A stretch of 14,782 nt of DNA from Flavisolibacter sp. GTDB taxonomy: Bacteria; Bacteroidota; Bacteroidia; Chitinophagales; Chitinophagaceae. The notes under the pieces were generated by a model. It had not been told where the DNA came from. It searched no databases and saw only the letters and a list, made by a program, of their open reading frames with translations. How positions within the stretch are numbered: the first letter of the stretch is position 1; each line of letters starts with the position of its first letter. A program made the translations under genes and the position numbers. Of this stretch, positions 1 through 5,885 are shown piece by piece. The DNA lies in NCBI GenBank assembly GCA_017745135.1, contig JAGIAB010000037.1:1-14782 (forward strand), given 5' to 3'.

Positions 1-38
1 CTGTCTATTTTGGGTCTTTCTCTTGTTATCCATTTCAT
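1..38 (-). CDS. Second ChrB-type chromate-resistance protein, N-terminal fragment cut by window edge
   Basis: Read on the minus strand from an ATG at 36-38, the visible codons give MKWITRERPKID and then an incomplete AG. This is identical to the first 12 residues of the ChrB-AraC fusion encoded at 700-1554. At DNA level eight of these twelve codons differ, all synonymously, so it is a separate and fairly old paralogue, not a recent duplicate. It begins 29 bases after the stop of the barrel-like gene at 68 and is probably in the same operon. The start of ChrB_C-type domains has this W-x-T-R-E-R-P-K-x-D-R pattern, so family membership is fairly secure despite the short stretch. Whether this copy has a DNA-binding domain, and whether a ChrA transporter follows, cannot be seen. 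Confidence 0.75.
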   Translation of the reverse strand, partial: MKWITRERPKID

Positions 39-67
39 AATGCTGTTTTTATGTAGGTGATAAATGT

Positions 68-655
68 TTAGAAAGCAATACCAAACTGAAATGCAAGTCC
101 TATTGATGCCGGCTGATTGTTGCCAAAACGTGCCGGAACAGGAATGGCAACATAGAAACTGCTTTTCTTGCCCTTTACCAATACTTTATTGAGCACCGGT
201 GTTACACCGTACCTACCTGCTGTTTCAAAAGCTGCACGGGTGGCCAATGTGTAACCTTGGCCTAAGGCAAACAACACACCCGGATGAAATAAGAAGTTGC
301 TCATTTTGCTGGTTCCGTCCGCTGCCCTGATAAAAGGTACAAACTCAAATGAAAATCCAATCTTCGGACTTTTCCAAATGTTGATACCGGTAGGCAAGCC
401 ACCTACATAAGCACCATCAAAGTTGTATGCAGGCTTATTGCTACTGTAGGTCACAATTGGGTGAATAGTGCCTACATATCCTGTTATCTTGGGATAGGTT
501 TGCGGCGTAGATTGGGCATTAGCGATTGCGGAAACGCAGAAAAAAACAATTACTGGCGTTAGCGATTTAAGGGTTGCAACAGATTTGGATAAAGAAAGTG
601 AAAACTGCTTCGTCATTAAGGATAGATTTTGTACTAAATAGCTTTGAACATTCAT
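68..655 (-). CDS. Small exported protein, probable outer-membrane beta-barrel
   Basis: I do not recognise a named family. From the first ATG the protein has 195 residues; an in-frame ATG at 616 (residue 14) would give a shorter signal peptide and may be the real start. Residues 31-48 form a hydrophobic segment ending in ANAQ, a good signal peptidase I site after residue 47. The mature part is rich in Gly, Tyr, Phe and Pro, has alternating strand-like stretches and ends in a C-terminal Phe, as outer-membrane barrels do. At about 148 mature residues it could only form a small barrel. It lies 44 bases downstream of the ChrB-AraC gene and 29 bases upstream of the second ChrB-type gene, all on the minus strand, so co-transcription is likely. 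A role in oxyanion passage or envelope stress is only an inference from these neighbours. Confidence 0.6.
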   Translation of the reverse strand: MNVQSYLVQNLSLMTKQFSLSLSKSVATLKSLTPVIVFFCVSAIANAQSTPQTYPKITGYVGTIHPIVTYSSNKPAYNFDGAYVGGLPTGINIWKSPKIGFSFEFVPFIRAADGTSKMSNFLFHPGVLFALGQGYTLATRAAFETAGRYGVTPVLNKVLVKGKKSSFYVAIPVPARFGNNQPASIGLAFQFGIAF

Positions 656-699
656 GCGTTCAAAGTTCTGGGCTACCCAAAATGTGAAATAGAACAGAA

Positions 700-1554
700 T
701 TAACCTTTTGTACCTGTTTTACTTTTTTGCCATTCTTTCTTGTAAACAGATGGACTTTTACCGGTGTGTTGTTTGAATATCCTGGTAAAATGGCTTTGGT
801 CGGAAAAGCCTGTTAGGTAAGCTATTTCAGTAAGGCTGTATTTGTCTTCCTGAATTAGCTCAATTGCTTTCTCGATGCGTAGCTTTCGTATGTAGTCCCC
901 AAATGACAGATTGTTGAAGTGTTTAGAAAACTCTCTCGATAAGTACGATGGGTTAATGTCAAGACTTTTCGATATTTCCGTTAAGGTTAGGTTGGTATCA
1001 ATCTGGTCTTGTATTATCTGCTTTAGCTCCTTCACCCATTCAGGTGTTTTCTTCTGCGCTGACTTCTGTTTGATGAATTTGTTGTACACATCTATGAAAA
1101 CATGGTCAACCGGATTTTGGGTGTGTTTTTCCTTCTGTAAGTGCTTAGCCCATGTGTACAAGGCATCGTACAATATCATCCCCTTTTGCAGCAATTCATG
1201 GTCGTCTTTGGTATTGTGTGCCAAGCCTGCCGATATTGCCCACAAGCCGGATGCCTGGCTGGCAATGTCGTGCCGGTCGGTATCCGCTCCCCTCACTATA
1301 ACGGCTAAGGTCTGCAAAGCAGGGTCGGACAGGTTGTGTTTTTTTAGGATGTAGTCAAAGGTGCATTTATCCTCGTAGTGGGAATACTCAACGCCTGGAA
1401 TGTCGAAGGGGATGGCATTTAGTTTCTCTGCCTGTTCTTTTACCTCGTTTGCAGGCACATAAATAAATTCTGCTTCCGTGTCAACGAAGTTCCTGATGAG
1501 CCAGGGGCAGGCAATGCGGTCAATCTTTGGTCGTTCACGGGTAATCCACTTCAT
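700..1554 (-). CDS. ChrB-domain / AraC-type HTH fusion, probable chromate-responsive transcription regulator
   Basis: This 284-residue protein has two parts. Residues 1-140 match the ChrB C-terminal type domain of chromate resistance: RERPKIDRIACPWLI near the start with Cys16, SHYEDKCTFD with His59 and Cys64, RGADTDRHD at 88-96, and a GMILYDALYTWA stretch at 125-136. Residues 175-276 are an AraC/XylS DNA-binding domain with two helix-turn-helix units, at about 189-213 and 239-262, the second ending in the usual HTGKSPSVYKK. A charged linker at 141-174 joins them. ChrB proteins are known chromate-resistance regulators, but the usual form does not carry an AraC module. The natural reading is that the ChrB part senses an oxyanion and the AraC part activates the divergent genes. 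The ATG at 1554 is followed at once by the conserved ChrB start, so the start is secure. The ligand is inferred. Confidence 0.85.
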   Translation of the reverse strand: MKWITRERPKIDRIACPWLIRNFVDTEAEFIYVPANEVKEQAEKLNAIPFDIPGVEYSHYEDKCTFDYILKKHNLSDPALQTLAVIVRGADTDRHDIASQASGLWAISAGLAHNTKDDHELLQKGMILYDALYTWAKHLQKEKHTQNPVDHVFIDVYNKFIKQKSAQKKTPEWVKELKQIIQDQIDTNLTLTEISKSLDINPSYLSREFSKHFNNLSFGDYIRKLRIEKAIELIQEDKYSLTEIAYLTGFSDQSHFTRIFKQHTGKSPSVYKKEWQKSKTGTKG

Positions 1555-1790
1555 TGGTTTCGCTCCGTATTTAGTCGTTATTGTTGGTACAAACTACCGA
1601 AATAATTCTGTGCATGGCAAAACGGAAAAAGCAGAAATTTGAGAGCCGTAAATCTTTACTGTAAAAAGTAAAGTTTATTCCAAAAGTCATGTATATACAA
1701 TTCTGTCCAGAAGAAATCATGCACCTTACCAGATTTGAGCAAAAACTATAAAAACACAGAAATTAAGCTTATATGAAACAAGGATTGAAC
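1555..1790. promoter_or_regulatory. Divergent control region between the ChrB-AraC gene and the DUF1259 gene
   Basis: About 236 non-coding bases (218 if the DUF1259 start at 1773 is used) separate two outward-facing genes, so both promoters must lie here. The clearest element is a dyad: CTTTACT at 1654-1660 and AGTAAAG at 1667-1673 form a perfect 7-base inverted repeat with a 6-base spacer, and two further pairs lie beyond one mismatch on each side. A dyad between an AraC-type regulator gene and its divergent neighbour is a good operator candidate, although AraC proteins often prefer direct repeats. I see no convincing TAnnTTTG element in either direction. Confidence 0.5.
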
Positions 1791-2749
1791 ATGAAAAAAC
1801 AGGTAAAGGCTTTGCTGCTTTGTATTAGCCTCGCCACTTTGCACGAAACAACCATTGCCCAGGTTAAGCAGAACAATCAAACCAAACAGACTTCTAACGC
1901 AAAAGGCGTAGATACCGCTACGATTGAAAGGGTCATGGGCATCAAAGGGAAATCGAATAATGGTGAGTATAAAATCACCATTCCTCAAAACGACTTGAGT
2001 GTAATGGTAGATGGTTTCAAAATCATTCCAGCGATGGGGTTGGGAACCTGGGTTGCCTTCACTCCTTCCAAGAGGGTGTTATGGTGATGGGAGATATTGT
2101 TGTCACTGAAACCGATTTAGGACCGGTTCAACAAGAAATTATCAGGCAAGGATTAACTTCTACTGCTATTCATAATCACTTTATCCGTAATCATCCCAAC
2201 ATCATGTATATGCACATGGGTGGCAGTGGCAGTACGGAAGTGATGGCACAAAAGGCAAAAGCTGTACTGGATAAAGTGAAAGAAATAAGGGGCGGCGACC
2301 CGTCGAAAGGAACAGCGTCAAATGAAAGTGTGCAAAACACGCTGGACACAAAACGCCTGGATGAAATTGTCGGCTATAAAGCTGAAATGAGCAAAGGGGT
2401 TTACAAGTACACCATTGGTCGCCCCGACGTAAAACTTACAGAACACGGCGCACCCGTTTCAACTTTTTTAGGATTTAATACCTGGGCTGCTTTCCAGGGA
2501 ACGCCTGAGAAGGCGGCTGTTTGCGGTGACTTTACCATATTGGAAAATGAAGTTGAACCGGTTTTAAAAGCACTCATTGAAAACGGAATTGAAGTAGTGG
2601 CCTTGCACAATCACATGGTACACGAGCAGCCTCGCATTTTCTTTCTGCATTATTGGGGAGTGGGACCTGCCGAGCAGTTGGCAAAAGGGCTTCGGGCAGC
2701 ACTGGACCAAACCGGGAAAAAGCAAGTCATGCATGATATGAAAATGTAA
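1773..2749 (+). pseudogene. Exported two-domain DUF1259 (LppY/LpqO-type) protein, frameshifted as given
   Basis: The frame from 1773 runs to a stop at 2085-2087, but family-like sequence continues in another frame from about 2069. Joining the frames after TPS (codon 2067) restores the family pattern across the break: GLGTWVAFTPS then QEGVMVMGD. One extra C at the CC of 2068-2069 would do this. From the likelier start at 1791 the repaired product has 319 residues. MKKQVKALLLCISLATLHETTIAQ-like residues at the start form a signal peptide. Two DUF1259 domains follow, each with a histidine motif: AIHNHFIRNHP and ALHNHMVHEQPRIFFLHYWGVG. The function of this family is not established; the His clusters suggest metal binding, which is inference. 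The beta-propeller gene starts 14 bases downstream. No canonical slippery heptamer is present at the shift, so a sequencing error or mutation is favoured over programmed frameshifting. Confidence 0.8.
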
Positions 2750-2763
2750 GTAGATAACCTGTT

Positions 2764-3768
2764 ATGAAACGATGCATCTTTTATCTTCTTCTTTCATGCT
2801 GCTTCATTAGCTGTCATGGTCAACAGCCTTTCGGTGCTGACTTGTTAACGCTGGAAAAAGAAATCCAGATGCCGGCTGTAAAAGGCAGGATTGACCATAT
2901 GGCGATCAATCTGAAAGACAAAATGCTTTATGTCGCTGCTTTAGGCAATAACACCGTAGAAGCCATCGACCTTAACAAAGGCATTGTAATAAGAAGCATT
3001 AAAGGGGTGGAAGAGCCGCAAGGCATTGCTTACTTGCCCGAACAAAATGAAATCGCTGTTGCAAGCGGCGGAAATGGTGATTGCGTCTTTTTTAATGCCG
3101 CCACCTTGGAGAGGGTTGCTACCGTTCATTTATCCGGTGATGCAGATAACATCCGCTATGACTCTGTTGATAAAAAAATGTTTGTGGGATACGGAAACGG
3201 TGGAATGGCCAAGATTGACCCTGCCACACACAAACAAATTGGAGACATAAAACTGGCCGCGCATCCTGAAAGTTTTCAGTTGGATAAAAAGAATGACCGG
3301 ATGTATGTGAATTTGCCGGATGACCACAGCATTGCCGTTATTGATTTAAAAAGTTTTGCCCTTCTTAGCAAGTGGAAAATAGATAAGTACCGAGCCAACT
3401 TTCCTATGACTTTGGACACTTCTTCTAACCAGGTCATTATTGGTTTTCGGCATCCTGCAACAATGGTGGTTTATGATAGCAAAACTGGAAACGAGATATC
3501 GAAGATTGGCTTGGTCGACGATGTGGACGATGTGTTTTATGATGGAGCTATACAAAAAGTTTTGGCAAGTGGTGGAGGCGGTTTTATAAATGTCTTTCAG
3601 AAGGCGCCCAATGGCCCTTATAAACGCGTATCAAACATCGCTTCACGAGACGGTGCAAGAACCTCTTTTCTTGTTCCGTCTTTGCGACTATTTATTGTAG
3701 CAGAAAGGGCTGAGGGTGGTAAGGTCGCTGCGATTGCAGTTTATAGAATTGTAGCTACTAAAGGCTAA
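2764..3768 (+). CDS. YncE-like beta-propeller protein, secreted or lipid-anchored
   Basis: The 334-residue product starts with a hydrophobic signal (KRCIFYLLLSCCFISC) in which Cys17 could be lipidated, although Phe at position -3 makes this a weak lipobox. The rest is a repeat protein of the YVTN/YncE type. Strand pairs recur about every 40 residues, for example LYVAALGNNTVEAIDL, EIAVASGGNGDCVFFN, MFVGYGNGGMAKID and MYVNLPDDHSIAVIDL, and the length suits a seven-bladed propeller. Such proteins are usually periplasmic or surface binding scaffolds, with no conserved reaction. It sits 14 bases after the DUF1259 gene and is surely in the same transcript. Its ligand is unknown; context suggests a role in metal or oxyanion stress. 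Confidence 0.8.
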   Translation: MKRCIFYLLLSCCFISCHGQQPFGADLLTLEKEIQMPAVKGRIDHMAINLKDKMLYVAALGNNTVEAIDLNKGIVIRSIKGVEEPQGIAYLPEQNEIAVASGGNGDCVFFNAATLERVATVHLSGDADNIRYDSVDKKMFVGYGNGGMAKIDPATHKQIGDIKLAAHPESFQLDKKNDRMYVNLPDDHSIAVIDLKSFALLSKWKIDKYRANFPMTLDTSSNQVIIGFRHPATMVVYDSKTGNEISKIGLVDDVDDVFYDGAIQKVLASGGGGFINVFQKAPNGPYKRVSNIASRDGARTSFLVPSLRLFIVAERAEGGKVAAIAVYRIVATKG

Positions 3769-4055
3769 GTTTATATTTATTACTGCTGTTGATTTCTCTA
3801 ATGCTCTCGTCTTCCAACAAACAATAAAAGTCAATGCATTGCCGAAAAGAAACCTGTAAATAGTATATGAGCTTTCAAAACGGAATGAGCAGAGCAAAGC
3901 GTCACTGGATCAAGTTAAACTGGAATAAATTAAAAGGCAATGGTTGCATTTTGCCTTGACTTCTCACTAACTCGAACTATTTCCTTGGCCTTTTTTGTCC
4001 ATTAGCGTCCCAAAACTGCCCAAACCTTCCCGTTTCTGCCCAAAACGGACATTTG
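3769..4055. other. Non-coding stretch between the beta-propeller gene and tRNA-Arg
   Basis: I see no convincing gene here in any frame. A 7-base hairpin (AAGGCAA at 3934-3940 with TTGCCTT at 3951-3957, 10-base loop) lies 165 bases after the propeller stop. It has no T tract, so it is a poor terminator. The last 50 bases carry the short repeats listed separately. Confidence 0.6.
4007..4048. repeat. Clustered short repeats beside the tRNA 3' end, possible recombination site
   Basis: CTGCCCAAA occurs at 4016-4024 and again at 4036-4044, exactly 20 bases apart, and a related GTCCCAAAAC lies at 4007-4016, 10 bases before the first. CCGTTT at 4030-4035 pairs with AAACGG at 4043-4048. TGTCC at 3996-4000 and GGACA at 4047-4051 frame the block as an inverted pair. 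The 10- and 20-base phasing places the copies on one helix face. The block ends only a few bases before the tRNA 3' end, where integrases commonly recombine. The att interpretation is inference; no integrase gene is in the window. Confidence 0.4.
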
Positions 4056-4127
4056 TAGCCCCGACAAGAATCGAACTTGTATCTAAAGTTTAGGAAACTT
4101 CTATTCTATCCATTGAACTACGGGGCC
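4056..4127 (-). tRNA. tRNA-Arg (anticodon CCU, reads AGG)
   Basis: On the minus strand the sequence folds as a 72-base cloverleaf. The acceptor stem is GGCCCCG with CGGGGCT (first pair G-U) and discriminator A. The D arm is GTTC/GAAT, the anticodon stem GAAGT/ACTTT with loop TTCCTAA, and the T arm ACAAG-TTCGATT-CTTGT. Loop positions 34-36 are CCT. No CCA is encoded. The repeats just beyond its 3' end suggest that this tRNA gene could serve as an integration target. Confidence 0.93.
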
Positions 4128-4156
4128 AATTGCTTCCTGTAATTGCAGACAGGGCG

Positions 4157-4164
4157 CAAAAATA
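4157..4164 (-). promoter_or_regulatory. Probable -7 element of the tRNA-Arg promoter
   Basis: The minus-strand sequence TATTTTTG fits the Bacteroidota -7 consensus TAnnTTTG. It lies 29 bases upstream of the mature tRNA 5' end, leaving a short leader. No clear -33 TTG box is visible. Confidence 0.5.
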
Positions 4165-4328
4165 ACAGTTTCCTTTTAATGAGAAGTACAGTACGGGTGC
4201 TTTATAAAATTGACACAAGAAGATTGTTTGAAAATATCTACCGTAATGATTTCTAAAAATCGGGAAAAACACAAGTGAATTAACCTCATCCAAACTATCT
4301 AAATAACAAGTTTTCTTTATCCCCGCCT

Positions 4329-4336
4329 TATCTTTG
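4329..4336 (+). promoter_or_regulatory. Probable -7 element of the TPR membrane protein gene
   Basis: TATCTTTG, followed by C, is a full match to the Bacteroidota element TAnnTTTG. It is 20 bases before the ATG at 4357, giving a short leader. The -33 box is not obvious. Confidence 0.6.
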
Positions 4337-4356
4337 CAATCCTTTTAAAACCGGAT

Positions 4357-5010
4357 ATGAAATTTTACAATTGGCTTATTAAATACCGTCTCTATATTGG
4401 TGTGGTTATGATCATTGCAGGTTTAGCCATGAACTTAACCATCAGTGGCTTCTGGCCTGTGTTCCCGCTTTATTTGGTGGGACTGATTTTAGTTGCAGGG
4501 CATTTCTTTTTTGGTCCCCTGCGCCTGATCCAGGAACACCTGGAAACTGGTAATGTGGAAGAGGCGCAAAAAATTATTAATTCTATCAAATTCCCCAATC
4601 TTCTTTATAAACCCATTCGCTCGGTTTTCTATACACTAAAAGGCAATCTTGCCATGATGAACCAGGATTTTGATACTGCAGAGAAGAACATGAAAAAGGG
4701 CCTGGACCTGGGCATGCCTATGAAAGAGGCAGAAGGCGCCAGCATGTTGCAAATGGGTATGCTGGCTATGCAGAAGAATGATTTGAGGCAGGCAGAAAGT
4801 TACATTCGTGCAGCACTGAGAAAAGGTTTGCCCGATAAAGAAAACCAGGCCGCAGCTTATTTACAAATGTGCAGCCTGATGATGAATAAGAGGGAATTTC
4901 GTGCAGCGAAAGATTTCTTCAGAAAAGCAAAGGCATTAAAACCAACCACTCCGCAAATCGTTGATCAGATCAAGCAAATAGAAAAATACATCTCAAGAAT
5001 CCCGGGCTAG
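4357..5010 (+). CDS. Inner-membrane protein with C-terminal TPR repeats
   Basis: The protein has 217 residues. Two hydrophobic segments at about 11-30 and 34-54 anchor it in the inner membrane. From about residue 57 it is helical, with tetratricopeptide-like pairs: EHLETGNVEEAQKII, GNLAMMNQDFDTAEKNMKKGLDLG, GMLAMQKNDLRQAESYIRAALRKG and MMNKREFRAAKDFFRKAKALKP. TPR domains bind partner proteins, so this is likely an assembly or scaffold protein facing the cytoplasm; no partner can be named. It has its own promoter-like element and is the first protein gene right of the tRNA. Its TAG stop at 5008-5010 directly abuts the stop of the opposite-strand gene at 5011. Confidence 0.75.
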   Translation: MKFYNWLIKYRLYIGVVMIIAGLAMNLTISGFWPVFPLYLVGLILVAGHFFFGPLRLIQEHLETGNVEEAQKIINSIKFPNLLYKPIRSVFYTLKGNLAMMNQDFDTAEKNMKKGLDLGMPMKEAEGASMLQMGMLAMQKNDLRQAESYIRAALRKGLPDKENQAAAYLQMCSLMMNKREFRAAKDFFRKAKALKPTTPQIVDQIKQIEKYISRIPG

Positions 5011-5505
5011 TCAATCGATCCTGATATTCGTTTTTTGATCCGGCCAGTTTCCAAACAATTCATTGATTTTTTCAAACCGGAATTGAAAAATTTGGAGCAA
5101 TTTCTTTTTTATTAAAGGATGTGCTATTTCGCCAGCAATGCCAAAGGGTAGCCGGTAGTGAACAATATCTCTCATTTCAGTTCCTCCTTCAATTGATGCG
5201 AAATGATGTTGATGATGCCAGAGTTTATAAGGCCCTTTTCTTTGTTCGTCAACAAACATTTTTTCTTTCTCAACATGAGTGATTTCCGTTATCCATGATA
5301 CACCAATACCTGCAATGGGTTTTACTTTATAAGTGATGATTTGTCCTGCGTAGGCTTCATTCCCATAAATTTCATTCGTTACCTTAAGGTTGAGAAAGGG
5401 CGGCGTTATGGTTAAAAGATTATGCGGATTGGAAAAGAACTTCCAGGTTTCTTTCAATGACAACGGTAGTTTTTGAATACTTACTAAACAGTGGACTTTA
5501 CTCAT
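5011..5505 (-). CDS. SRPBCC-family (START/Bet v1-like) protein
   Basis: The 164-residue product has the layout of small SRPBCC proteins that bind a hydrophobic ligand in a helix-grip fold. It opens with the strand VHCLVSIQKLPLSLKETWKFF and a typical SNPHNLLTITPP helix segment. Strand-rich stretches follow (GQIITYKVKPI, SWITEITHVE, FVDEQRKGPYKLWHHQHHF), then GGTEMRDIVHYRLPFG, and a long final helix (HPLIKKKLLQIFQFRFEKINELF). No signal peptide is present, so it is cytosolic. It lies 32 bases downstream of the DUF952 gene on the same strand and is probably co-transcribed with it. The ligand or reaction cannot be told; similar proteins are labelled cyclase/dehydrase-like without known function. 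Confidence 0.8.
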   Translation of the reverse strand: MSKVHCLVSIQKLPLSLKETWKFFSNPHNLLTITPPFLNLKVTNEIYGNEAYAGQIITYKVKPIAGIGVSWITEITHVEKEKMFVDEQRKGPYKLWHHQHHFASIEGGTEMRDIVHYRLPFGIAGEIAHPLIKKKLLQIFQFRFEKINELFGNWPDQKTNIRID

Positions 5506-5537
5506 TGTTAGAACAACAAATGGAAGTGGGAATAGTT

Positions 5538-5836
5538 CTAAACCTTTTCAGTACTTACAACCGCATCAAGGTTGACAGGTCCGTAAATATGGGGAAAGTT
5601 TTCATTTATGGAAGGCGCTAATTCATACTTCAGTTCTGATCTTAATTTTGCGGATCAATTACCAGTTTCAGCAGATCGCTTTTGCCCTTATAATATCTTT
5701 CCAAAACTCCTTTTACCTGTTGTTCTTCGCTGCAATGAATGAAACCTTCTGTTTTTAATGAAGGTGCGGTGTAAAATCCTTTTTCTTGTGCATCATTCCA
5801 ATCTTGCTTTGTAGTAATGTGATAAATAAATGGCAT
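5538..5836 (-). pseudogene. DUF952-family protein, frameshifted as given
   Basis: The frame from the ATG at 5836 (a TTG lies just before it at 5839) encodes PFIYHITTKQDWNDAQEKG and then APSLKTEGFIHCSEEQQV, the standard DUF952 start. It stops early after VIDPQN at 5642-5644. In the next frame the rest of the family follows: KLRSELKYELAPSINENFPH, then IYGPVNLDAVV, ending at the TAG at 5538-5540. Adding one T to the TTTT run at 5646-5649 (plus strand) makes a single 99-residue protein reading IDPQKLRSELKYE. DUF952 proteins are small, cytosolic and of unknown activity, with a fold related to ADP-ribosyl transferases. The SRPBCC gene follows 32 bases downstream. A one-base consensus error is the simplest explanation; true decay is possible. 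Confidence 0.85.
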
Positions 5837-5885
5837 CAAAAAATTTTTTCTAAATATCCATCAATCTGACATAAACGTATTAACT

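Noticed and set aside
911..1354. 147-codon plus-strand frame opposite the ChrB-AraC gene
   Set aside because: The minus-strand protein has clear ChrB and AraC domains; the opposite frame is Cys- and Ser-rich without any family feature.
2063..2072. Programmed -1 frameshift joining the two halves of the DUF1259 gene
   Set aside because: No X-XXY-YYZ slippery heptamer lies at the junction, and the same kind of one-base loss occurs in two unrelated genes nearby.
3934..3957. Hairpin as terminator of the DUF1259-propeller transcript
   Set aside because: It is 165 bases after the stop, has a 10-base loop and lacks a T tract.
3882..3958. Short basic frame MSRAKRHWIKLNW... after the propeller gene
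   Set aside because: Only about 24 codons, no recognisable family, and it ends inside a hairpin; chance is the simplest explanation.
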